Origin: an uncultured Clostridia bacterium | GTDB lineage: Bacteria; Bacillota; Clostridia; TANB77; CAG-508 | Reading direction: 5' to 3' | DNA: 43,674 nucleotides | Assembly: GCA_947591045.1 (NCBI GenBank) | Contig: CANQCV010000012.1 | Span: 1 to 43,674, forward strand | Part shown: piece after piece, positions 37,289 through 43,674 of the stretch | How the letters are laid out: each line of letters opens with the position of its first letter | How positions within the stretch are numbered: position 1 is the first letter of the stretch | Made by a program: the position numbers and the translations under genes | Notes under the pieces: model-generated | What the model was told of the DNA's origin: nothing | Databases searched by the model: none | Seen by the model: the letters and a program-made list of their open reading frames with translations, nothing else

Positions 37289-38461
37289 ATGGAAACGAAA
37301 AATATTGGTATATATGTACATATTCCATTTTGCAAGAGAAAATGTAGATATTGTGATTTTAAGTCTTATGAAGATAAAGAAGAATTAATTGAAAATTATA
37401 TAAAGTATTTGAAATATGAGTTAGCACAAGTTGGAGATGGAAATAGTATGGATAGCAAAGAGGGGTATGATAAACTTGCTATTGTTAATACTATTTACAT
37501 AGGTGGAGGAACTCCATCTTTTATTGACAGTAAATATATAGTAGAAATTATAAATACTATAAAAGAACACTATACTTTAAATACCTGTGTAGAAATTACA
37601 ATTGAGGTAAATCCTGGAACTGTTACAAGAGAAAAGTTACAGGACTATATTAAGTGCGGAATTAATAGATTGAGTATTGGACTTCAAAGTACAAAGGAAA
37701 GTCTTTTAAAGCAACTTGGCAGAATACACAGTTTGGAAGAATTTGAACAAACATATCAAATGGCAAGAGAGGTTGGTTTTAAAAATATTAATATTGATTT
37801 AATGATTGGACTTCCTAATCAAACACTAGAAGATGTAATAGATTCGATAAATAAAGTATTAAAGTATAATGCAGAGCATGTTTCTGTGTATTCATTAATA
37901 GTAGAAGAAAATACCCCTTTATATGACGATATACAAAGTAAAAAGCTAATATTACCCGAAGAAGATGTAGAAAGAAGTATGTACTATAAAGTAAAAGAAA
38001 TGTTAGAGGAAAATGGCTATATTCACTATGAGATTTCTAATTTTGCAAAGCCTAATTTTGAATCTAAACACAACCTAGCTTGTTGGAATCAAGAAGAATA
38101 TATTGGGATAGGAGTTTCAGCTCATTCTTATACAAATAATGTAAGGTATTCAAATATAGATTCTATTGAAGAATATATTAAGAATTTTGAAACAAATAAC
38201 GAAATTGATAATTTTATTTTTCATGAAAAGCAAAATAAAGAAAGTCAAATGCAAGAATATATGTTGTTAGGTTTGAGAAAGTTAAAAGGAGTGCAAATTC
38301 AAAATTTTAAAAATAAATTTGGAGAAAATCCAATTTATTTATATCATAAAGAGCTAGAAAAACTAGCAAAACAAGATTTGATAGAAGTAGATGGAGATAA
38401 TATAAGACTTACAAAAAAAGGACTAGATTTTGCAAATCTAGTCTGGGAAGAATTTGTTTAA
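37289..38461 (+). CDS. hemW: HemW-like radical SAM haem chaperone
   Basis: The 390-aa protein has the radical SAM cluster motif C15-x3-C19-x2-C22 followed by DF, YIGGGTPSF, GLPNQTLEDV and the C-terminal HemW wing-like domain. It resembles HemW rather than HemN: the CxxxCxxC motif is followed by D, with a single cluster motif. AAAGGAG precedes ATG 37289, and TATAAT is at 37261-37266. It is convergent with the transglycosylase gene, 1 base apart. Confidence 0.9.
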   Translation: METKNIGIYVHIPFCKRKCRYCDFKSYEDKEELIENYIKYLKYELAQVGDGNSMDSKEGYDKLAIVNTIYIGGGTPSFIDSKYIVEIINTIKEHYTLNTCVEITIEVNPGTVTREKLQDYIKCGINRLSIGLQSTKESLLKQLGRIHSLEEFEQTYQMAREVGFKNINIDLMIGLPNQTLEDVIDSINKVLKYNAEHVSVYSLIVEENTPLYDDIQSKKLILPEEDVERSMYYKVKEMLEENGYIHYEISNFAKPNFESKHNLACWNQEEYIGIGVSAHSYTNNVRYSNIDSIEEYIKNFETNNEIDNFIFHEKQNKESQMQEYMLLGLRKLKGVQIQNFKNKFGENPIYLYHKELEKLAKQDLIEVDGDNIRLTKKGLDFANLVWEEFV

Positions 38462-38462
38462 A

Positions 38463-39155
38463 TTATTCTAATAATTTATCTGCTTGCTCTTGTGATAGAT
38501 AACCATATTCTACCATATCAGATATAACCTTTCTTTGACGGCTTTTTGTTAATTCAGGGTTTGCAGTAGGCGCATAAACAGATGGTGCATTTGGAATTCC
38601 TGCCATCATTGTGCAATCATATAAAGTCATTTCAGAAGGCTCTATATCTAAATAACCATTGCAGGCCTCTTTGATACCATAGTATCCGTCTCCAAAATAA
38701 ATTGAATTTATATAAAATTCCAAAATTTCGTCTTTTGAATAGTTTTTCTCCAAATCAACGGCTGCAAATATTTCAGCTATTTTTCTGATAGCAACTTTCT
38801 TTTCGCGTATGAAAAAAAGATTTTTTGCTACTTGCTGTGTTATTGTACTGCCACCCTCTCTAAGGTCAAAGTTTTTTATATTAACCCAAATAGCTCGTCC
38901 AATTGCAATAGGATCAATAGCTCCATGCTCTTTAAAACGATGATCCTCTACTGCAATCACAGCATTAATATAATCTTTAGGTAAATCTTCTAGTTTTACA
39001 TAGTTTGATTCATTTTTTAAGTTTATTATTGTATCTTTTAAACTGGTTTTATTTATTGCATTATGATACATTTTTCTTCCATTTAAAATAAATATAGTTG
39101 ATACAATTATAACAATTAAAATTAGTAGTATTATTATTTTCTTTATTATTTTCAT
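38463..39155 (-). CDS. GT51 monofunctional peptidoglycan transglycosylase
   Basis: The 230-aa protein has an N-terminal membrane anchor (about 7-25) and a GT51 domain: catalytic E70 in VEDHRFKEHG, GGSTITQQVAKN (101-112), RKIAEIFAAVDLEKNYSKDEILE and INSIYFGDGYYGI. No transpeptidase domain follows, so it polymerises glycan strands only. AAAGGAT lies upstream of ATG 39155 on the minus strand. Confidence 0.92.
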   Translation of the reverse strand: MKIIKKIIILLILIVIIVSTIFILNGRKMYHNAINKTSLKDTIINLKNESNYVKLEDLPKDYINAVIAVEDHRFKEHGAIDPIAIGRAIWVNIKNFDLREGGSTITQQVAKNLFFIREKKVAIRKIAEIFAAVDLEKNYSKDEILEFYINSIYFGDGYYGIKEACNGYLDIEPSEMTLYDCTMMAGIPNAPSVYAPTANPELTKSRQRKVISDMVEYGYLSQEQADKLLE

Positions 39156-39252
39156 TTTATCACATATATCCTTTCTAATTTAGATTATATAATGAATGAA
39201 TTAGAAAAGCTATTTAAATATACTTAATATTTTATTAACAAAATATTAAGAT

Positions 39253-40632
39253 TTAATCTACTAACATTGGACCAATTTGTGTTACTGTACCAGCACCTAA
39301 AGTAAGAACAATATCACTACTTACAACATGGTTTTTAATGTATTCTACAATATCATTAAAACTAGATATATAAATTGCTTTGTTGCCATGTAGATTTATT
39401 TTATCTACTAAATCTTTTGAAGATATATTATATGTGTTATTTTCTCTTGCTGCGTAAATATCTGTTATAATAACATGGTCAAAATTTAAAAGTGCATTTG
39501 CAAAGTCGTCTAGTAATAGGCTTGTTCTACTATAAGTATGTGGCTGAAAAATTACCCAAGATTCGTTATATTTTTTTTGCTTTAATGCATTTGCTGTAGC
39601 AACAATCTCTGTTGGGTGATGACCATAATCATCATAAACATTTACATTATTAAAGCTACCTTTATATTCAAATCTTCTATGCGCACCTGTATATTTATGA
39701 AGAGCATTTTTCATATCTTCTTTTGAAATACCATATTCATGACAAACTGCTATACAAGCAAGTGCATTTAAAACATTATGCATGCCTGGAATAGATAAGC
39801 TAATTGTTTTATAAAAATTATTGTTATAATATACATCAAAAGTAGGGAAACCATTGTCATTGAAAACAACATTTCTTGCAACGAAATTTGCATTTAATTG
39901 ATTTATTGCATATGTAACAACTTTAGCTTTTGTGTTTTTTGTAATTGTTCTACAATGCTCGTCGTCCCAATTAATAACTAATAAACCATCATCAGGAAGT
40001 AATCTAACATAATTTCCAAAAGATGTAATAATATTTTCTAGAGTACCAAAGTAATCTAAATGGTCATTATCTATATTTAAAATAACTTCTGTTTTTGGAA
40101 ATAATTTTAAATAGCTTTCAACATATTCACAAGCCTCTATAATAAAATATTCACTATTTCCAACACGATAATTTCCGTCAATAGCATTTAAATATGCTCC
40201 AACTTGAATAGAAGGATCTTTTAATGCCTCTAAAAAGCATAAAGAAACCATTGAAGTTGTAGTTGTCTTTCCATGAGTACCAGAAATACAAATAGTATTG
40301 CGAAATGCCTTTGTTAATTTTCCTAAAAAAGAACCCCTTTCAATAATAGGAATATTTAGTTGTTTTGCTCTTACAATCTCTATATCATCTTTTTTTATGG
40401 CAGCGCTATAAACAACTAAATCAGCTTTTTCCAAATCTGTTAAATTGTGTCCGATTGTAACAGGAATATTATTTTGAATTAACTTATCTGTATTTTCAGA
40501 TTGAGAGCTATCAGAACCCGTAACAATAAAACCCCAGTTTTTTAAGATTTCTGCGATTCCACTCATACTAACTCCGCCAATACCTATCATATGTATACGC
40601 TTATATTGTCTTAGTTCTTCAATATTTGCCAT
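39253..40632 (-). CDS. murC: UDP-N-acetylmuramate-L-alanine ligase MurC
   Basis: MurC adds the first L-Ala of the peptidoglycan stem. ATG 40632 is preferred, with AAAGGAAG upstream, over a farther ATG at 40668. The 459-aa protein has HMIGIGGVSMSGIAEIL, GTHGKTTTT (ATP loop), IDNDHLDYFG, DYGHHPTEI and LGAGTVTQI. Standard length. Confidence 0.96.
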   Translation of the reverse strand: MANIEELRQYKRIHMIGIGGVSMSGIAEILKNWGFIVTGSDSSQSENTDKLIQNNIPVTIGHNLTDLEKADLVVYSAAIKKDDIEIVRAKQLNIPIIERGSFLGKLTKAFRNTICISGTHGKTTTTSMVSLCFLEALKDPSIQVGAYLNAIDGNYRVGNSEYFIIEACEYVESYLKLFPKTEVILNIDNDHLDYFGTLENIITSFGNYVRLLPDDGLLVINWDDEHCRTITKNTKAKVVTYAINQLNANFVARNVVFNDNGFPTFDVYYNNNFYKTISLSIPGMHNVLNALACIAVCHEYGISKEDMKNALHKYTGAHRRFEYKGSFNNVNVYDDYGHHPTEIVATANALKQKKYNESWVIFQPHTYSRTSLLLDDFANALLNFDHVIITDIYAARENNTYNISSKDLVDKINLHGNKAIYISSFNDIVEYIKNHVVSSDIVLTLGAGTVTQIGPMLVD

Positions 40633-40773
40633 ATAAAAACTTCCTTTCAAATATTCTTTTATTTTCAAGTATTATATACTCTTTATGCAAAATATTCAAT
40701 AGTTTATAAAACAATAATAGTATATGACAAAAAAATATAAATGTTAAAAATAATTAAATTTGTAAAAATAAGA

Positions 40774-40818
40774 AGGAAAAAAAATTTTTTTGACGAATAA
40801 TATAATTGTACATAAACT
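40774..40818 (+). promoter_or_regulatory. Predicted spoVG promoter region
   Basis: TTGACG (40790-40795) and TAAACT (40813-40818) are 17 bases apart. AGGAAA (40774-40779) with GAAT (40795-40798) could alternatively form a sigma-H-like promoter, as known for spoVG in Bacillus subtilis. The choice is open. Confidence 0.45.
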
Positions 40819-40862
40819 AAAGAATTGTACAAATTTTTAAAACTTTGGAAGGCGGTGCTCAA

Positions 40863-41144
40863 ATGCAAATAACAGATGTACGTTTAAGAAAAGTAAATTC
40901 AGAAAACAGAATGAAAGCTGTTGCTTCTGTAACTTTCGATGGAGAATTCGTTGTACACGATATTAAAGTTATCGAAAGTCAAGATGGATTATTTATTGCT
41001 ATGCCAAGCAGAAAAACTCCAAGCGGAGAATTCAAGGATATAGCTCATCCAATTAATCCAGAAACAAGGGAGAAAATTCAAAAAGCAATTTTAGAGGCTT
41101 ATGAAGCTCCAGAGTCTGAAACAAGTTCAGAGTCAGCAGAATAA
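40863..41144 (+). CDS. spoVG: Septation/RNA-binding regulator SpoVG
   Basis: ATG 40863 follows GGAAGGCGGTG; an upstream in-frame TTG is less likely. The 93-aa protein matches SpoVG throughout: [42 protein letters not shown] and an acidic Ser/Glu tail. It binds nucleic acid and affects septation and sporulation. Confidence 0.97.
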   Translation: MQITDVRLRKVNSENRMKAVASVTFDGEFVVHDIKVIESQDGLFIAMPSRKTPSGEFKDIAHPINPETREKIQKAILEAYEAPESETSSESAE

Positions 41145-41167
41145 AATAAGAATTTCAAAATAAATAA

Positions 41168-41198
41168 AACACAGTCCCAGTCTGGGGCTGTGTTTTTT
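41168..41198 (+). terminator. Intrinsic terminator after spoVG
   Basis: ACACAG...CTGTGT with inner CCCA/TGGG pairing, then TTTTTT. Confidence 0.9.
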
Positions 41199-41211
41199 GG
41201 TAAGGATTGCC

Positions 41212-41670
41212 TTAATCGGTAGGCAAGATTTCGATGTTGACTAGCAGAAAGTAACGAAAAGAACAAATGTTAACCGTCTTTTCTTCCTTAATGCTCATCT
41301 TACATTTACCGAACTTGCCATCTGCGGCAGCGTTAAATGTATTAACAAAATGCATGATAAGCAATTTGTATTTTTCATCGCACTTGACCGAAGCCGAACG
41401 GTTTCCGATTTCGCCATCGTACCGAGGCATTTTATTGGAAGAGAGAACAAGTTTCTTTTTCCAATAGTGAGCGTGGCATGGATACTTTATGGGAGAGCCA
41501 AGCTGATGGATAAACTTCTTGAACTGGCCAGAAAGTTGTACATAGATTGGTATCCCAACCATGTATTCACCAGGCGGTATTGGTTTCCCTTGCCGCAAAA
41601 GTCGCAAAATATTTGCGTCCAAGTTACCGTTTTTTAAGTCGTCGTCGTGTTGTGAAATGCCGTGCGTCAA
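41212..41670 (-). CDS. GC-rich orphan protein, 152 aa, probably acquired
   Basis: TTG 41670 follows GGAGGG on the minus strand. GC is about 43%, and codons such as CGG, CCG and GCC are foreign to the neighbours. Two in-frame CGG codons (41593-41595 and 41422-41424 on the plus strand) are used as Arg, unlike in any native gene. A GEYMVGIPIYVQLSGQ strand region and a Cys/Lys-rich C-terminus are visible, with no signal peptide. No family recognised. It has its own promoter, so it looks like a one-gene insertion between spoVG and pilin-like gene 3. Confidence 0.6.
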   Translation of the reverse strand: MTHGISQHDDDLKNGNLDANILRLLRQGKPIPPGEYMVGIPIYVQLSGQFKKFIHQLGSPIKYPCHAHYWKKKLVLSSNKMPRYDGEIGNRSASVKCDEKYKLLIMHFVNTFNAAADGKFGKCKMSIKEEKTVNICSFRYFLLVNIEILPTD

Positions 41671-41706
41671 AATAATCCCTCCAATTTAATTTTGCTTGAC
41701 GAAATG

Positions 41707-41895
41707 TCAGCTATAAATATTATAGCACAAAAACAACAAAATTACAAATATAAGAGGAAATATTACAAACAAATAAAAAAGATAAAAGAAATTAACTTCT
41801 TCCTCACTTACTGTATATTTTTTTAATTTCTCTTTTTTGTTATAGCTATATTTACTAGCGTTGTCTCCATTCAATTGACCATCACTTTTGCCCAC
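41707..41895 (-). CDS. Doubtful small ORF with C-terminal membrane helix
   Basis: GTG 41895 opens a 62-aa frame without a clear ribosome site. It is polar at first, then strongly hydrophobic (FFYLFYLFVIFPLIFVILLF). The frame is open a further 11 codons upstream of the GTG, so it may be the remnant of a longer gene. It runs over the next gene's promoter. Confidence 0.25.
   Translation of the reverse strand: MGKSDGQLNGDNASKYSYNKKEKLKKYTVSEEEVNFFYLFYLFVIFPLIFVILLFLCYNIYS
41719..41747 (-). promoter_or_regulatory. Promoter of the 152-aa orphan gene
   Basis: On the minus strand TTGTAA (41747-41742) and TATAAT (41724-41719) are 17 bases apart, about 48 bases before the start. Confidence 0.65.
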
Positions 41896-41935
41896 TGCTA
41901 AATCTGCATAGCCAAAAGTTTTTCACAATATTAAA

Positions 41936-41952
41936 GGGGGAATAAATCCCCC
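41936..41952 (-). terminator. Possible terminator downstream of pilin-like gene 3
   Basis: GGGGG-ATTTATT-CCCCC, then TTTAATATT on the minus strand. The T-run is weak. The span 41953-42073 holds only AT-rich DNA. Confidence 0.45.
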
Positions 41953-42073
41953 AAATGGTCTTTGCCAAAAAACCACAAAAATTCTTGACATTTACACACA
42001 ACTTTTAAAATTTAAAAAAATTTACACTGACATCAAGACATTTCTATTTTATTTGGTTTTTACATTGTTCAGC

Positions 42074-43483
42074 CTACACCACTAAAAGCGGACGGAAGGT
42101 AGTCGTACTGCTGGTAGAATTAGCAGGGAAGCTAAAGCGAAGCCCCAGCTCATTCCCAACCCCCCTTTGAGTGCAAGAAGAGTTGTGATCGTTACCAGTT
42201 TCTGTTGTTAATTCGAGACAATTACTTGCCATATCCCATATATTACATATTTTATCTCGCTCTGTTGCTTCTAAATTATTAGTTCCTTTTGGTGCTGGAT
42301 TAGAACCTGTATTCAAACTAGTTTGATATGAATATGGAGTTTCTTTTGCTTCTCCTTCTCTATCATCAAATGTTTGCAAATACACTATCGCTGTATCCCA
42401 TGCATAACTATTCATTAAATCACTTGTAAATGTTTTTCCTAGATACATATTTCTACATAATTTTGATGCCTGCGGTTGCGTTACCCAGTTATATACACTA
42501 TCATTTGCTTTTTCTGTTAATTGTGGTAACGGAATTTCACCGCTAGGTTTTGCACTTAATGGAGATGGCGTTCTTGCCTCATATCTTCCTATATAATAGC
42601 CTCCTGCCTTTTCTACTTTTGTTTTTCCTTCCTCTGTTTTACTTGTAAATGCATTATATACTTCTGTATCTGCTACTTCATTATAACCAACACTTGAATT
42701 CCCGTTATGGATTAGAGTTTCAGTAACTAATGGTTTATACATCATATAACGAGATGGAATACCTGCATCTCCTTTTCCTATTGGCGTTCCCTTTTCTAAT
42801 AAATTCCCAGATCCATCTTTATCAGTTTCTCCATCTGCAAATGTATATCTATTTAATGTTATTGTTTTTGTTTCAGTTCCTTTTTTTACTTCTCCTACTG
42901 GTATCCACACAAACTGACTTCCTTTTGTTGGCTCTTCACTTGCATCTTCTATTACTACTCCTCCTGTTACATCTGTTGCTGAATCATCTGCTATTTTAAA
43001 ATTTTCTGGCACTACTACTTTATTTCCATATTTGTCTTCTACTGTTGTTTTTTCATTAAATACTGTTTTATCATCTTTTGCTTTTTCTAATGTACTCTTT
43101 TCTGTTGTGCCTCCTGTTGTTATCTTTCCAGTTGTTTCTATTGTATAATCTTTTCTTTCTCCTTTAAATGTCCATGGTCCTTCTCCTGAAAAAGTAGCAT
43201 CTGTTACTTTTTCTTCTCCAAATTCACTCTTTAATGCATTTTTTACATTGTCTGTTGAGAGTTTTCCTGCTCCTGTAATTAAAGCATCTGCAACTGCAAG
43301 TTTTAAGTGTTCATCTTCTGTTACATCTTTTGCTAATTCTCCTGTACCTGTAGCTTTTTGTATCAACCCATTATCCATTACCAATATGTTTACACTTACT
43401 GTTGCAAGTATTATAAGTATAATAATGGTAACAACAAGAGCAAGTAAGGTAATACCTTTAGCGTCTTTTTTAAAATTTTTCAT
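42074..43483 (-). CDS. Pilin-like secreted protein with FGE/C-lectin-like C-terminus, candidate DGR target
   Basis: ATG 43483 (minus) is preferred, since AAAGGAAG lies 9 bases upstream; an ATG at 43522 sits in a hairpin without a ribosome site. The 469-aa protein has a prepilin-like head (KDAKG-ITLLALVVTIIILIILATV), a Thr/Lys-rich region, SQFVWIPVGEV, GGYYIGRYEART, NSYAWDTAIVYLQTF and DMASNCLELTTE. It then ends in about 37 residues encoded at about 55% GC (42077-42185), with CGC, CTT, CCG and CGT codons, ending FRPLLVV. This is the plan of gene 1 and of known retroelement target proteins. Its leader carries (AT)7 at the window edge. Confidence 0.8.
   Translation of the reverse strand: MKNFKKDAKGITLLALVVTIIILIILATVSVNILVMDNGLIQKATGTGELAKDVTEDEHLKLAVADALITGAGKLSTDNVKNALKSEFGEEKVTDATFSGEGPWTFKGERKDYTIETTGKITTGGTTEKSTLEKAKDDKTVFNEKTTVEDKYGNKVVVPENFKIADDSATDVTGGVVIEDASEEPTKGSQFVWIPVGEVKKGTETKTITLNRYTFADGETDKDGSGNLLEKGTPIGKGDAGIPSRYMMYKPLVTETLIHNGNSSVGYNEVADTEVYNAFTSKTEEGKTKVEKAGGYYIGRYEARTPSPLSAKPSGEIPLPQLTEKANDSVYNWVTQPQASKLCRNMYLGKTFTSDLMNSYAWDTAIVYLQTFDDREGEAKETPYSYQTSLNTGSNPAPKGTNNLEATERDKICNIWDMASNCLELTTETGNDHNSSCTQRGVGNELGLRFSFPANSTSSTTTFRPLLVV
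42077..42185 (-). other. Candidate DGR variable region in pilin-like gene 3
   Basis: GC is about 55% (33 of 60 bases in 42121-42180) within a gene otherwise about 35%. It encodes the RG...FRPLLVV lectin core. The codons include many that an A-replacing process would create from an AAC-rich template. Confidence 0.6.
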
Positions 43484-43568
43484 GATAAAATTCTTCCTTT
43501 CTTTGTCTTTTGTAAAAGACATATATATTTTTTTTAAATATTAAAAACAAATTCAAACAACAAAAAGA

Positions 43569-43619
43569 CTATTTTTCCTTATACATTTTTGAATCAAAAA
43601 AATGCATAGGGAAAAATAG
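43569..43619 (-). promoter_or_regulatory. Terminator-like attenuator hairpin in leader 3
   Basis: On the minus strand CTATTTTTCC and GGAAAAATAG form a perfect 10-bp outer stem, with a further inner CATTTTT/AAAAATG stem. GTCTTTTTG follows, as in leaders 1 and 2. The leader ORF stop TGA (43596-43594) lies in the loop. Confidence 0.6.
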
Positions 43620-43674
43620 CCCTATAGCCATATAAATGATTTATAAAATTAAAGCCCGTAATATATATATATAT
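43594..43674 (-). CDS. Leader peptide ORF containing the (AT)n tract, 5' partial
   Basis: Minus-strand frame 1 is open from the window edge to TGA 43596-43594: Ile-Tyr repeats, then about 22 residues ending YAFF. The other two frames stop at TAA soon after the repeat. The peptide is unlike leaders 1 and 2, but repeat position, ORF length and stop-in-loop design are the same. Start codon off the window. Confidence 0.4.
   Translation of the reverse strand: MYIYITGFNFINHLYGYRAIFPYAFF
43661..43674. repeat. (AT)7 dinucleotide microsatellite, truncated by window edge
   Basis: Seven perfect AT units run to the last base. Confidence 0.95.

Noticed and set aside
1..43674. A complete diversity-generating retroelement in the window
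   Set aside because: No reverse transcriptase motif (YxDD-type), accessory gene or adenine-rich template repeat was found; only candidate targets are present.
1..43674. tRNA or rRNA genes
   Set aside because: No cloverleaf-like or rRNA-like GC-rich conserved segment was seen apart from 6S RNA.

Overview
The window reads as a low-GC (about 30% by eye) Clostridia-type Firmicute. The evidence is the AT-rich codon use, TTG/GTG starts with strong AGGAGG sites, sporulation and division genes (spoVG, ftsK/spoIIIE, sepF, divIVA, whiA, disA) and the nusA-ylxR-ylxQ-infB-rbfA cluster. Both ends lie inside dinucleotide microsatellites, (AG)n at the left and (AT)n at the right, so it is probably a whole contig that broke at unstable repeats. 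I cannot name the species; an uncultivated gut lineage is a guess.

Layout. 1-1871: a microsatellite-bearing leader, tandem palindromic repeats and a pilin-like secreted protein with an FGE/C-lectin-like C-terminus. 2000-2521: small protein genes. 2720-8670: mutL, a membrane protein, miaA, a HlyD-like protein, sepF and divIVA. 8929-20195: rsmD, a coiled-coil gene, ftsK, a conserved unknown, an MBL/beta-CASP RNase-like gene, a GH15 enzyme, radA and disA. 20218-24048: a cyclophilin and a second leader plus pilin-like gene. 24110-26369 (minus): mutS2. 26465-34205: rimP-nusA-ylxR-ylxQ-infB-rbfA-nrnA-truB. 34234-34417: 6S RNA. 34439-41144: prmC, a GC-rich orphan gene, whiA, hicBA, hemW, a GT51 transglycosylase, murC and spoVG. 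41212-43674: a second GC-rich orphan and a third pilin-like gene with its own leader.

Three things stand out. (1) Five housekeeping genes (ftsK, the MBL RNase, radA, mutS2, ylxQ) each carry one extra C directly before an in-phase GGA glycine codon, giving CGG-A. Removing the C restores a full-length family protein in every case. Reading the native genes I found no other in-frame CGG codon; the only CGG arginine codons are in the two GC-rich orphan genes. This suggests CGG is unassigned here and CGGA is read as glycine by +1 frameshifting or quadruplet decoding. A systematic sequencing artefact is the main alternative.

(2) All three pilin-like genes have a 5' leader in which a dinucleotide microsatellite ((AG)12, (AC)11, (AT)7) sits in a short ORF. 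That ORF is open in only one of three frames and stops inside the loop of a terminator-like hairpin followed by GTCTTTTTG. Repeat-length change would shift the frame and could switch an attenuator, a possible phase-variation device.

(3) The C-terminal ends of two of these proteins (and perhaps the third) jump to about 54% GC with atypical codons in an FGE/C-lectin-like fold. This is what diversity-generating retroelement variable regions look like, although no reverse transcriptase or template repeat is in the window. Together these suggest a surface protein family that may be switched by microsatellites and diversified by a retroelement.
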